From the NCBI GenBank assembly GCA_003248935.1, contig QFQF01000015.1, positions 38,948 through 102,947 of the forward strand: DNA of 64,000 bases. The letters run 5' to 3'. Position 1 is the first letter of the stretch; each line of letters starts with the position of its first letter. A program made the translations under genes and the position numbers. Positions 33,761 through 42,353 of the stretch are shown piece by piece. Source of the DNA: Sphingobium sp. GTDB lineage: Bacteria; Pseudomonadota; Alphaproteobacteria; Sphingomonadales; Sphingomonadaceae. Below the pieces are notes generated by a model. That model had not been told where the DNA came from. It was given only the letters and a program-made list of their open reading frames with translations, and ran no database searches.

Positions 33761-34375
33761 TCAGCGCTGGCGACGGCTGAGCCTCTGGTCGATGGCGACG
33801 ACAACATGGCCGGCGACAAGGAAGCCCAGAGCGATCATGGCGGCGTTGGCCAGCACCTGGCCCCAGCCCAGCCTGTCGAGGTTGATGAACGGATAGGCAT
33901 AGACACCTTCCGACATGCCGCGCGCCAGCGCGTAAGGCAGATACGCCAGCGGATAGAGCGCCCACAGCCATGGGTCGCGGTGGGTGGTGCCGCCCTTGCG
34001 CGCGAAGGCGGTCCACCAGAGCGGTACGGCAACGGGTGTCACCTTGTGCAGCAGGATATTCGCCATTTGGGAACCGCCGGCTGTGGGCAGGGGAATGTTG
34101 CTGAGCAGCAGACCATAGACGATGCCGACGAGCAGGATCGCCAGCATCGTGCCGCCGACCAGCCGGGGGCTTGCCCATGCATCGTTTCCGAACGCGATAC
34201 CGCTGAAAAGCACCGCGACGAGCAGGTTCGTCAGGATCGTGAAGAACCGCAGCAGCACCCAGAGAGTTTGCCCGGTCGATCCCGTCGCGTCGAAAGACGC
34301 CGTGAACTGGACTACCAGCCCTGCCCAGGCGAGGACGGCAACGATCGCCGCTCCCGTCCGTGCGGTGGGAGTCAT
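33761..34375 (-). CDS. Pr6Pr family membrane protein
   Basis: 204 residues with six membrane segments. LRFFTILTNLLVAVLFSG in the second segment, LLHKVTPVAVPLWWTAF in the loop and a Pro/Tyr-rich WALYPLAYLPYALARG followed by GVYAYPFINLDRLGW match the bacterial Pr6Pr family, distantly related to FAR-17a/AIG1. Its function is unknown. It lies 25 bases downstream of the DAACS transporter gene on the same strand. Confidence 0.8.
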   Translation of the reverse strand: MTPTARTGAAIVAVLAWAGLVVQFTASFDATGSTGQTLWVLLRFFTILTNLLVAVLFSGIAFGNDAWASPRLVGGTMLAILLVGIVYGLLLSNIPLPTAGGSQMANILLHKVTPVAVPLWWTAFARKGGTTHRDPWLWALYPLAYLPYALARGMSEGVYAYPFINLDRLGWGQVLANAAMIALGFLVAGHVVVAIDQRLSRRQR

Positions 34376-34400
34376 GCCGCCGGAACGCTCTGTTGCGAGG

Positions 34401-35735
34401 TCATGAACGGGGCTTCCGTTCGGTCACCATGTCGTGGGCCAGTTCCAGCCCGCCCGCACCATGCGACGCCGTGTGTGATGGCGCCTTGGGATAGACGCCT
34501 TCCTCCGGCTCCTCCACCTCGATCATGCCTTCCCACTTGGTGATGACGGACGTCGCGATGGCGTTGCCCAGCACGTTGGTGGCGGTGCGGCCCATGTCCA
34601 TGAAATGATCGATGGCAAGAATGAAGGCGACGCCCTCGACCGGCAGATCGAACTGGCCGAGCGTGGCGGCGACAACGACGAGCGATGCGCGGGGCACGGC
34701 GGCGATGCCCTTGCTGGTGACCATCAGGACGAGCAGGATGGTGATCTGCGTCGCCAGCGACAGGTCGATATTATACGCCTGCGCGATGAAGATGGTCGCG
34801 AAGGTCGCGTACATCATCGACCCGTCCAGGTTGAAGCTGTAGCCCAGCGGCAGGACGAAGCTGTAGATGCGGCGGGGCACGCCGAACCGGTCGAGCTGCT
34901 CCAGCATCTTGGGATATGCGGCCTCCGACGACGCGGTGGAAAAGGCGATCAGCAACGGCTCGCGAACATAGCGCAGCAGACGGATCAGGCGCTTGCCGAG
35001 GAACAGGAAGCCCATGAAGGCGAGCAGCGCCCAGAGCGTGAATAGGGCGATGTAGAATTCGCCGATCAGCTTGCCGAACGTCGCCAGCACGCCCAGACCC
35101 TGCGTGGTCACGACCGATGCGATGGCGCCGAACACGGCATAAGGGGCCATGCGCATCACATAATTGGTGACCTGCAGCATCAGTTCGACCAGCGCCTCGA
35201 TGCCGCGCACGATCGGTGCACCCTTCTCGCCGATCGCGGTGAGGGCCACGCCGACAAACAGCGAGAACACCACGATCTGAAGGATCGAGTTGCTGGCCAT
35301 CGCGTCGAAGAATGATGTCGGGAAGATATGAAGCACAAAATCGCGCAGGTTGAGGGCGTCTGTGCTGACGCCGGACTCCGCGCCGCTGCGTACCAGATTG
35401 AGGCCGACGCCGGGCTCGAACAGGTTGACGAACATCAGGCCGAGGCTGAGCGAAATCAGGCTGGCGACGATGAACCAGGCGATCGCCCGGCCGCCGATCC
35501 GGCCGAGCGCAGCGCTGTCACCCATATGGGCGATACCGGCGACCAGCGTAGAGAACACCAGCGGCGCGATGATCATCTTGATCAGGTGCAGGAAGACGTC
35601 GGCGATCAGGTGGAAGTAGCCTGCGACTTCCTCCGCCGCAGCCTTGTCCGCGCCCGTGACGAGGTGAGCGACATATCCGCAGATGACACCCAGGACCATG
35701 CCCGCAAGAATGAAACTGGTCAGGCGTCGTCCCAT
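34401..35735 (-). CDS. Dicarboxylate/amino acid:cation symporter (DAACS, DctA/GltP type)
   Basis: 444 residues of the glutamate-transporter fold in the inner membrane. Visible are the first hairpin region with FASTAS-like SEAAYPKMLEQLDRFG, the conserved STASSEA, GYSFNLDGSMMY (the N-x-D-G sodium/proton site), ITILLVLMVTSKGIAAVPRASLVV and DHFMDMGRTATNVLGN. It imports C4-dicarboxylates or acidic amino acids with cations. The exact substrate cannot be told. ATG 35735 gives normal length. Confidence 0.9.
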   Translation of the reverse strand: MGRRLTSFILAGMVLGVICGYVAHLVTGADKAAAEEVAGYFHLIADVFLHLIKMIIAPLVFSTLVAGIAHMGDSAALGRIGGRAIAWFIVASLISLSLGLMFVNLFEPGVGLNLVRSGAESGVSTDALNLRDFVLHIFPTSFFDAMASNSILQIVVFSLFVGVALTAIGEKGAPIVRGIEALVELMLQVTNYVMRMAPYAVFGAIASVVTTQGLGVLATFGKLIGEFYIALFTLWALLAFMGFLFLGKRLIRLLRYVREPLLIAFSTASSEAAYPKMLEQLDRFGVPRRIYSFVLPLGYSFNLDGSMMYATFATIFIAQAYNIDLSLATQITILLVLMVTSKGIAAVPRASLVVVAATLGQFDLPVEGVAFILAIDHFMDMGRTATNVLGNAIATSVITKWEGMIEVEEPEEGVYPKAPSHTASHGAGGLELAHDMVTERKPRS

Positions 35736-35905
35736 GAAATCCCCGATAACGGTGCAATGAATACGGTTCCGGCAGGTCCGGGCCGAAGATGAAAGTCGCA
35801 GATGAGCCTATCAGGCAGTAACGGATATCGCAACGCAAGCCGCCAGCGCCATGCGGGCGAAATCCGCTCCTGTCCGGTGTTTACCCGTCGCTTTGGGCGT
35901 GTGGT

Positions 35906-36976
35906 TCAGCCGCACTGGGCGCGATGCAGCAGCTTCTGGTCGGCGAGCACCAGCGCCATCATGGCCTCCACCACCGGAACGCCACGAATGCCGACGCAGG
36001 GGTCGTGGCGGCCCTTGGTGATGATCTCGCTCGCCTCGCCCTCGCGCGTCACGGTCTCGACCGGGATCAGGATGGAACTGGTGGGCTTGAAGGCGATGCG
36101 AACCTTGATCGGCTGCCCTGTGGCGATACCGCCGGCGATGCCGCCCGCATGATTGGCGAGGAACACGGGGTTGCCGTCATTGCCCGACCGCATCGGATCG
36201 GCATTCTGCTCGCCGCGCAGGCGGGCGGCAGCAAAGCCGTCGCCGATCTCTACGCCTTTCACCGCGTTGATCGACATCATCGCGGCGGCCAGTTCGCTGT
36301 CGAGCTTGGCGTAGAGCGGCGCCCCCCAGCCGGCGGGGACGCCGGACGCCACGCATTCGACGACCGCGCCCAGCGACGATCCGTCGAGGCGCGCCGCGTC
36401 GACAAGCGTTTCCCAGCGCTTTGCGGCCTCCGGATCGGGACAGAAGAACGGGTTGTTGTCGATTTCGGCCGCGTCGAAATGCGCATAGTCGATCGCGTCG
36501 CCGCCGATCTCGCTGACATAGGCGAAGATGTCGACATCGGGGATCACCAGTCGAGCCACCGCGCCCGCCGCCACCCGGCTCGCCGTTTCGCGCGCGGACG
36601 AGCGTCCGCCGCCGCGATAGTCGCGAAAGCCATATTTCGCGTCATAGGCATAGTCGGCATGGCCAGGGCGATAGGCCTTGGCAACCTCGGAATAATCCTT
36701 CGACCGCTGGTCGACATTCTCGATCATCAGGCTGACCGGTGTGCCGGTCGTCTTCCCTTCGAACACGCCCGAAAGGATGCGCACCGCGTCCGGCTCGCGC
36801 CGCTGTGTCGTGAACTTCGACGTGCCGGGGCGCCGCTTGTCGAGAAACGGCTGAATATCGTCTTCGGAAAGGGCAATGCCCGGAGGGCACCCGTCGACCA
36901 CTGCACCAATCGCGGGGCCGTGGCTCTCCCCCCAGGTGGAAAAGCGCAGGACGCGACCGAATGTGTTGAAGCTCAC
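35906..36976 (-). CDS. aroC: Chorismate synthase
   Basis: Last step of the shikimate pathway (EPSP to chorismate, needs reduced FMN). Signatures: GESHGPAIGAVVDGCPPG near the N-terminus, GHADYAYDAKYGFRDYRGGGRSSARET in the middle, and KPTSSILIPVETV-REGE-SEIITKGRHDPCVGIRGVPVVEAM near the end. 356 residues, usual length. The GTG start shares a GTGA overlap with the fabI stop, so fabI and aroC are translated together. Confidence 0.97.
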   Translation of the reverse strand: MSFNTFGRVLRFSTWGESHGPAIGAVVDGCPPGIALSEDDIQPFLDKRRPGTSKFTTQRREPDAVRILSGVFEGKTTGTPVSLMIENVDQRSKDYSEVAKAYRPGHADYAYDAKYGFRDYRGGGRSSARETASRVAAGAVARLVIPDVDIFAYVSEIGGDAIDYAHFDAAEIDNNPFFCPDPEAAKRWETLVDAARLDGSSLGAVVECVASGVPAGWGAPLYAKLDSELAAAMMSINAVKGVEIGDGFAAARLRGEQNADPMRSGNDGNPVFLANHAGGIAGGIATGQPIKVRIAFKPTSSILIPVETVTREGEASEIITKGRHDPCVGIRGVPVVEAMMALVLADQKLLHRAQCG

Positions 36977-37794
36977 TTCTCCAGCGCCATGTCCGGCGCA
37001 TCCTCGGCCTTCATGCCGATGACGTTATAGCCCGCGTCGACATGGTGGATCTCGCCGGTGACGCCCGACGCCAGATCCGACAGCAGATAAAGGCCGGCGC
37101 CGCCGACATCCTCGATCGTCACGTTGCGGCGCAGCGGCGAATTATATTCGTTCCACTTCATGATGTAGCGGAAGTCACCGATGCCGCTCGCCGCCAGCGT
37201 CTTGATGGGGCCAGCCGAGATCGCATTGACGCGGATGTTCTCCGGTCCCAGGTCCATCGCCAGATATTTGACGCTGGTTTCCAGCGCGGACTTCGCGACA
37301 CCCATGACGTTGTAGTGCGGGATCACCTTCTCCGCCCCGTAATATGTGAGCGTCAGCAGCGATCCACCGTTGGGCATCAATGCGCGCGCGCGCTTGGCGA
37401 CCGCGACAAAACTGTATGCCGAGATGTTCATCGTCAGCAGGAAGTTCTCGAGGCTGGTGTCGACATACTGGCCGCGCAACTCGTTCTTGTCGGAAAAGCC
37501 GATGGCATGAACGACGAAGTCCAGCGTACCCCACCGTTCCCTGATCACGTCGAAGGTCGCATCCAGCCGGTCCATGTCGCCGACATCGCATTCGACGAGG
37601 AAGTCGGAGCCGATTTCCTCCGCCAGCGGCCGCACCCGCTTTTCCAGCGCCTCGCCTTGATAGGAGAAGGCAAGCTCAGCGCCCTGCGCATGCAGCGCCT
37701 TGGTGATCCCCCATGCCAGCGACTTGTCGTTGGCGAGGCCCATGATGAGGCCGCGTTTGCCCTGCATCAGGCCGCCGGTCTTCATCTCAGTCAT
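36973..37794 (-). CDS. fabI: Enoyl-[acyl-carrier-protein] reductase FabI (NADH)
   Basis: Final reduction in each cycle of type II fatty-acid synthesis. Family marks: GKRGLIMGLANDKSLAWGIT (cofactor loop, near residue 12), FVVHAIGFSDKNELRG, and the FabI active-site spacing Tyr-x6-Lys in HYNVMGVAKSALETSVKYLAMDLG. The late NAISAGPIKTLAASGIGDF and EIHHVDAGYN are typical. 273 residues. It sits in a minus-strand operon dnaJ-like, yihY, fabI, aroC, with 4-base overlaps on both sides. Target of triclosan in other species. Confidence 0.96.
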   Translation of the reverse strand: MTEMKTGGLMQGKRGLIMGLANDKSLAWGITKALHAQGAELAFSYQGEALEKRVRPLAEEIGSDFLVECDVGDMDRLDATFDVIRERWGTLDFVVHAIGFSDKNELRGQYVDTSLENFLLTMNISAYSFVAVAKRARALMPNGGSLLTLTYYGAEKVIPHYNVMGVAKSALETSVKYLAMDLGPENIRVNAISAGPIKTLAASGIGDFRYIMKWNEYNSPLRRNVTIEDVGGAGLYLLSDLASGVTGEIHHVDAGYNVIGMKAEDAPDMALEK

Positions 37795-38771
37795 GCGGGT
37801 CTTGTCCCTTGTTCTGCTGTCTGTTCTTCCGGCGTCCGCGTTTCCGGCTCATCGTCCGGGAATTCTGCCAGCGCCGCGTTGAGTTCGGCGCCAATTACCA
37901 CGCCGAGCCCGACGAGGAAGAAAAAAATGAGCACCACCATGACACCGGCGAGGCTGCCGTAGGTGAGGTCATAACTGGCGAAATGCGTTAATGCGACCGG
38001 CAGCAGGATCAGCGTGCCGTACCACCACAACGCCGTGAGCAGTACGCCCGGCCATTTCGGAAACTGTTTCGAACGATAGGCGCTGGGCGTCAGCGACACA
38101 AACAGGAAGTAGAGCGCGGCGGCGAGAATGACGAACGGGATGAGTTTTGTCGCCTGGACGATGGTGATAGCAAGGTCGGCGAAGGGGAACAGGCGGTGGA
38201 TCACCTCGTCTGCGGCCGTCACCATCACCTGAAGGGAAAAGGCGAACATTGCCGCAAACACGCTGACGACGATGATGCCGATCGACCCCAGCCGGTATTG
38301 CCAGAATGCCTTGCCGCTCTTCGTGCCATAGGCGCGGCGCAGGATGTCGCGGATCGTTTCGATCAGGCTGCCGGTCGTCCACAGGCCGACAAGGCCGCCC
38401 AGCCACAGCAGTCCGCCGGACGTGCGGGCCGATATCACGCCCTCGATCGCAGGGCGCAGCACGTCGGCGACCGACGGCGGCACCGCGAACAGGAAAGCGT
38501 TCACGGCCGCGATGCCGTCGCTGGTCCGGCCGAAGATGCTGGCGATGAAGGTCGCGACGATGAAGAAGGGGAACAGCGCGACAAGCGACAGGTAGGCCAG
38601 GTTGCCCGCATGGATGAAGCCGTCGGTGTAGACGCCGACCGCCGTCCGCTTCGCGATCTCGACGAAATATGCGCCGTGACGCAGGCGGTAGAGGCTGTAT
38701 TTCGCCCGTTCGCTGCCATCCCTGCGATAGAGGCGGCGCGCCTCGGGCGATTGCGGTGACAAGTCCCTCAT
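37791..38771 (-). CDS. YihY/virulence factor BrkB family membrane protein
   Basis: 326 residues with six membrane segments. NLAYLSLVALFPFFIVATFIASIFG, LLWLGGLVGLWTTGSLIETIRDILRRAYGTKSGKAFWQYRLGSIG and LTPSAYRSKQFPKWPGVLLTALWWYGT are characteristic of this family, once thought to be RNase BN. Its function is unclear. ATG 38771 is preferred; a GTG at 38807 would overlap the preceding dnaJ-like gene. The stop overlaps the fabI start (ATGA). Confidence 0.88.
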   Translation of the reverse strand: MRDLSPQSPEARRLYRRDGSERAKYSLYRLRHGAYFVEIAKRTAVGVYTDGFIHAGNLAYLSLVALFPFFIVATFIASIFGRTSDGIAAVNAFLFAVPPSVADVLRPAIEGVISARTSGGLLWLGGLVGLWTTGSLIETIRDILRRAYGTKSGKAFWQYRLGSIGIIVVSVFAAMFAFSLQVMVTAADEVIHRLFPFADLAITIVQATKLIPFVILAAALYFLFVSLTPSAYRSKQFPKWPGVLLTALWWYGTLILLPVALTHFASYDLTYGSLAGVMVVLIFFFLVGLGVVIGAELNAALAEFPDDEPETRTPEEQTAEQGTRPA

Positions 38772-38787
38772 GGGGCGACCAACGTCT

Positions 38788-39738
38788 TCAGACGCCCAGA
38801 TGTCCACGGACGGGCCGATTGTCCGTCCAGCCTTCCACGAATGCCTTCAGGGCTGCGTCATCCGCGGGCACGTCGACCTGCAACGTCACGAGCAGGTCGC
38901 CGCGCGTCCCGCTCTTGCCGGTGAAGCCCTTGCCCTTGAGGCGCAGGGTCTTGCCGGAGGACGCGCCGGCGGGCACGCCCAGCATGACCGGGCCATCGAC
39001 GGTCGGCACCCGCACCTTCGCGCCGTTGACCGCCTCGTCGAGGGTCACCGGCAGGTCGAGGCGGATATTGTCGCCGTCACGGGTAAAGAAGGTGTGGGCC
39101 TTCACGTCGATGGTGACGATCGCATCGCCCGCGCCGCCCGGTCCAGGCTGCCCCTTGCCCGACAAGCGCATCTGCGTGCCGCTCTCGACCCCGGCGGGCA
39201 GCTTCAGGTCGATGGTCTTGCCGTCCTGCAGGGTGATGCGCTGGGGCGCGAGCGTCGCCGCATCGACGAAGCCGACCGACAGGCGATAGGTGGTGTTCGC
39301 CCCCTTGGCCTGCGGCGCCGCGCGCCCGCCACCGCCCCGGCCAAAGCCCGCGAAGCCGCCGCCGCCGCGCCTGCCGCCGCCGAACAGCCCCTCGAATATG
39401 TCGCCGAAGTCGCCGCCCTCGCTGGAAAATTCGAAGCCGCCACCCTGCGCGCCGCCCCGGTTGCCGCCGAAGCCTCCGCCCCCGCCGCCGAACCCTGCGC
39501 CGAACGGATTGGTCGGATTGCCATCGCCGTCGATCTCGCCCCGGTCGAACCGGGCGCGCTTGTCCTTGTCGGTCAGCAGGTCATAGGCGCGGGTGATCTC
39601 CGCAAACTTGTCCGCTGCCTTGGGGTTGTCCTTGTTCCGGTCGGGATGATGCGTCTTGGCGAGGCCGCGATAGGCCTTCTTGATCTCCGCTTCGCTCGCG
39701 CCGCGCGATACGCCCAATATGCTGTAGGGGTCGGCCAT
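38788..39738 (-). CDS. DnaJ-like co-chaperone without zinc finger (CbpA type)
   Basis: 316 residues. The J domain (residues 1-65) has PYSILGVSRGASEAEIKKAYRGLAKTHHPDRNKDN with the HPD motif that stimulates DnaK. It is followed by a Gly/Phe-rich region (about 75-150) and two C-terminal substrate-binding beta domains (VPTVDGPVMLGVPAGASSGKTLRLKGKG). No Cys-rich zinc finger is present, so this is a type II J protein, not DnaJ proper. ATG 39738 fits the domain start. It is the first gene of the fabI-aroC operon and divergent from pdxH. Confidence 0.92.
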   Translation of the reverse strand: MADPYSILGVSRGASEAEIKKAYRGLAKTHHPDRNKDNPKAADKFAEITRAYDLLTDKDKRARFDRGEIDGDGNPTNPFGAGFGGGGGGFGGNRGGAQGGGFEFSSEGGDFGDIFEGLFGGGRRGGGGFAGFGRGGGGRAAPQAKGANTTYRLSVGFVDAATLAPQRITLQDGKTIDLKLPAGVESGTQMRLSGKGQPGPGGAGDAIVTIDVKAHTFFTRDGDNIRLDLPVTLDEAVNGAKVRVPTVDGPVMLGVPAGASSGKTLRLKGKGFTGKSGTRGDLLVTLQVDVPADDAALKAFVEGWTDNRPVRGHLGV

Positions 39739-39875
39739 TCCTGCCCTGTTTCTCGTGGATTGCTGCTCGTCGACCCATGTGGCGAAGAAATGGCCGTCGT
39801 TCAAGCATCGGGGTTCAGCTATCGGGCGCGCACGCTCTTCTCGACAGCAGCCCGGCCCGGTCCTAGAGCGGCGCC

Positions 39876-40454
39876 ATGGCCACTGATCCCTTTGTTCTGT
39901 TCGACGAATGGTATGCGCAGGCGCGCGCCAGCGAGATCAACGACAGCAACGCCATGGCGCTCGCCACGGCCGATGCTATGGGGCGGCCGTCCGTCCGCAT
40001 GGTCTTGCTGAAAGGGCACGGGCCGGAAGGCTTCGTCTTCTATACCAATTTCGAGGGGCGCAAGGCGGAGCAACTGCACGCCAACCCCAACGCCGCGCTG
40101 CTGTTTCACTGGAAGTCGCTGCGGCGGCAGGTCCGGATAGAGGGGGCGGTGGAGATTGTATCCGACACGATCGCCGACGCTTACTTCGCGACCCGCAGCC
40201 GGGATTCGCAACTGGGTGCCTGGGCGTCCGACCAGTCCCGCCCGCTCGACAGCCGCGAGACGTTCATGGACCGTTTCGACGCGGTGAAGGCGCGGTTCGA
40301 GGGGCGTGACGTGACCCGGCCGCCGCACTGGTCGGGCTTTCGCGTGGTGCCACAGCGGATAGAGTTCTGGCAGGATCGCGAGCACCGCCTGCACGAGCGG
40401 CGGCTGTTCATCCGTGCCGGGGACGGCTGGGACGAGGGGCTGCTTTACCCGTAG
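39876..40454 (+). CDS. pdxH: Pyridoxamine/pyridoxine 5'-phosphate oxidase
   Basis: FMN enzyme that makes pyridoxal 5'-phosphate. Marks: MALATADAMGRPSVRMVLLKGH, FVFYTNFEGRKAEQLHANPNAALLFHWKSLRRQVRIEG (FMN and substrate contacts), FATRSRDSQLGAWASDQSRPLDSR, and the end W-GFRVVPQRIEFWQDREHRLHERRLF. 192 residues, normal. ATG 39876 is directly after a GCGGCGCC stretch with a weak ribosome site. Divergent from the dnaJ-like operon; PhzF follows. Confidence 0.95.
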   Translation: MATDPFVLFDEWYAQARASEINDSNAMALATADAMGRPSVRMVLLKGHGPEGFVFYTNFEGRKAEQLHANPNAALLFHWKSLRRQVRIEGAVEIVSDTIADAYFATRSRDSQLGAWASDQSRPLDSRETFMDRFDAVKARFEGRDVTRPPHWSGFRVVPQRIEFWQDREHRLHERRLFIRAGDGWDEGLLYP

Positions 40455-40554
40455 GTCCGGGTGCCGGGCGGTCCAGTGCGGGGGCACCGGACCTTTCTGT
40501 TGCCGGGCGATCCATGGACAAGGGGCTGCATCCAGCAAAGGAGCCAGCAGTCCG

Positions 40555-41352
40555 ATGACCCAGTTGCCTATCGTTCAGGTCGACGCCTTCGCGGCGGATG
40601 CCTTCACCGGCAATCCGGCGGCCGTGATGCCGCTCGACGCCTGGCTTCCCGACGCGGTGCTGCAGGCGATCGCGGAGGAGAATAATCTTTCCGAGACGGC
40701 CTTCACGGTGCCGCTCAGGGATGATCCGGAGGCGGATTTCGAACTGCGCTGGTTCACCCCCACGGTGGAGGCGCAATTGTGCGGCCATGCCACGTTGGCC
40801 AGCGGCCATGTCCTGATCGCTGATGTGGGGGACGGCAAGCATATCCGGTTCCGCACGCGGCGCGCGGGCGTGCTGGAGGTCCGGCGGGACGGGGATGCCT
40901 ATGCGCTCTCCCTCCCGGCATGGGCGCCCGATCCGGTGCCGCCGCCCGCGACCCTTGCGGCGATCGGCGGCGACGTGGTGGAGACGCTGGCGCGTGGCGA
41001 CCATTACATGGTCTACCTGTATCGCGACGAGGCGGCGATCCGGGCCCTGAGGCCGGATTTCCGGGCGCTGAAGGCGGCAGGCAACATGCTTCATATCGCC
41101 ACTGCGCCTGGCGAGACGGCGCAGGTCGTCAGCCGTGTGTTCGTCCCCGGCGCGGGCATCGACGAGGATCCCGTCACCGGTTCCGCTCATTCGATCATCG
41201 TGCCCTTCTGGGCCGAACGGCTGGGCCGCGACAGCTTCACGGCATATCAGGCATCGGCGCGGGGCGGGCATCTGCACTGCACGCTTGCGGGCGACCGGGT
41301 GATACTGGGCGGCCGTTGCCGTACGGTGATCGAAGGCATGTTCCGGCTTTAG
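40555..41352 (+). CDS. PhzF family isomerase/epimerase
   Basis: 265 residues, two-lobed diaminopimelate-epimerase-like fold. VDAFAADAFTGNPAAVMPLDAWLPD opens the protein, EENNLSETAFTVP carries the catalytic Glu, FELRWFTPTVEAQLCGHATLASGHVL is the most conserved block, and FVPGAGIDEDPVTGSAHSIIVPFW appears near the end. Most members act on unknown substrates and no phenazine genes are nearby. ATG 40555 with AAAGGAG at 40538-40544 fits; the frame is open upstream without coding character. Confidence 0.9.
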   Translation: MTQLPIVQVDAFAADAFTGNPAAVMPLDAWLPDAVLQAIAEENNLSETAFTVPLRDDPEADFELRWFTPTVEAQLCGHATLASGHVLIADVGDGKHIRFRTRRAGVLEVRRDGDAYALSLPAWAPDPVPPPATLAAIGGDVVETLARGDHYMVYLYRDEAAIRALRPDFRALKAAGNMLHIATAPGETAQVVSRVFVPGAGIDEDPVTGSAHSIIVPFWAERLGRDSFTAYQASARGGHLHCTLAGDRVILGGRCRTVIEGMFRL

Positions 41353-41543
41353 GGTGGCCGCTCCGGCGTGTTTGCGTTGCCCGAAATGGTGTGGGTAATC
41401 GCGGCGCGCAGACCCCTGTCTCATTAGTGCAACGGTATGTTGCAAAAAATGCAGCTGCCCGAACGCGCTTTGCGATTGAGGGTCTGGTGGCCCGGCACTA
41501 GGTGCGCGGTCCCGTAATAAAAATGCAATGCAGGAAAAGAAAA

Positions 41544-41627
41544 ATGCGTATCGCAGTAACATGTGCCACGGCGCTGATCGCCGTCGGCGTCCAGGCGCTG
41601 ACCTTCTATGGTGTCCTCTACGCCTGA
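41544..41627 (+). CDS. 27-residue hydrophobic peptide
   Basis: ATG 41544 is preceded by AGGAAAAG 8 bases upstream, a good ribosome site. The peptide starts MRIAVTCATALIAVGVQAL and ends TFYGVLYA, so it is one membrane-spanning helix. It lies between phzF and pspC, with a strong two-way terminator downstream at 41689-41723. Real expression is uncertain. The sequence looks like other very short membrane peptides of sphingomonads, but no family can be named. Confidence 0.5.
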   Translation: MRIAVTCATALIAVGVQALTFYGVLYA

Positions 41628-41688
41628 GGCCGGCCGGCCCGTGACGGGCCACAGGGCTCTGCCCTTCAGGCGTTCGCGCCATGTATCG

Positions 41689-41723
41689 AAAAGGCCGCCC
41701 CGTCATAAACGGAGCGGCCTTTT
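41689..41723. terminator. Bidirectional intrinsic terminator
   Basis: AAAAGGCCGC (41689-41698) and GCGGCCTTTT (41714-41723) form a perfect 10-base stem. The loop contains a further CCGT/ACGG pairing. The A-tract and T-tract make it work in both directions, ending the small rightward unit and the leftward pspC unit. Confidence 0.85.
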
Positions 41724-41748
41724 CGCGTTTGGGTCATGTGGGACGCGA

Positions 41749-41931
41749 TCAGTTCGCCAGCCATCCCGCGAGCAAATAGGCGACGACGGCGACCGGACCG
41801 AGCGCAAACACGGTCAGCAGAACCAGGCCGACGCGCAGAAGCGTAACGTCGAGGCCGGTACGGGCGGAGAGCCCGGCACACACGCCCATGATCTTGCCGT
41901 TGGGACGGTCGAGAGTGAAGTTGCGGTCCAT
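41749..41931 (-). CDS. pspC: PspC domain protein (short)
   Basis: 60 residues forming little more than one PspC domain: LDRPNGKIMGVCAGLSARTGLDVTLLRVGLVLLTVFALGPVAVVAYLLAGWLA. PspC is an inner-membrane sensor of envelope stress in the phage-shock response. Here the usual long C-terminal part is missing, as in many alphaproteobacterial stand-alone PspC proteins. No pspA or pspF is in the window. A 35-residue peptide gene and a sigma-54 promoter match lie upstream on the same strand. Confidence 0.85.
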   Translation of the reverse strand: MDRNFTLDRPNGKIMGVCAGLSARTGLDVTLLRVGLVLLTVFALGPVAVVAYLLAGWLAN

Positions 41932-41974
41932 TGTGAGGTAGGCCTTTCAAGAATGCGGGTGCGGACGGTGGTGG

Positions 41975-42082
41975 TCAGGCGACGGAGAGAACGGGTTCAA
42001 GCGCCGCGCCGATAAACAGGGCGGCCACGAAACAGGCTGCGGTGACGGAAGCGGCGACATTGGACAGGCGAAACTGAGACAT
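41975..42082 (-). CDS. 35-residue membrane peptide upstream of pspC
   Basis: ATG 42082 has an excellent ribosome site (AGGGAG, 7 bases upstream). The product starts MSQFRLSNVAASVTAACF, has one membrane helix and ends ALEPVLSVA. It is the first open frame after the sigma-54 promoter match and is followed 43 bases later by pspC, so it is probably the first gene of a two-gene stress unit. It is not a recognisable PspB. Confidence 0.55.
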   Translation of the reverse strand: MSQFRLSNVAASVTAACFVAALFIGAALEPVLSVA

Positions 42083-42137
42083 TGGTGAACTCCCTGAATG
42101 TGGTCGATGCCGGTCGTGCCGGCGATGCTCGAGACAT

Positions 42138-42153
42138 TGCAGAGGGCGTGCCA
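42138..42153 (-). promoter_or_regulatory. Sigma-54 (RpoN) promoter match before the pspC unit
   Basis: Reading the minus strand: TGGCACG-CCCT-CTGCA, against the consensus TGGCACG-N4-TTGCA. The invariant GG and GC are exactly 10 bases apart. The start site would fall near 42126, about 45 bases before the 35-residue peptide gene. Psp genes are sigma-54 controlled in enterobacteria, which fits. Confidence 0.65.
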
Positions 42154-42353
42154 AACCGCATTTTTGGCCGGAACCCGTCGTTTCTCGGAGATGGGTGCGG
42201 CATTCGCGTAGAAGAAAAGGCTGCCTATTGGGAATTTGCACCAATTATGGGATAATTCCGCACTCGTTCCTGTGCTTTGATCTCCGCGCGCCAATAAGGC
42301 ATTGACCAGCTGTGCCCGGGTAGCCGAGTTTGCGGAGCATGCTGGGACTGCCG

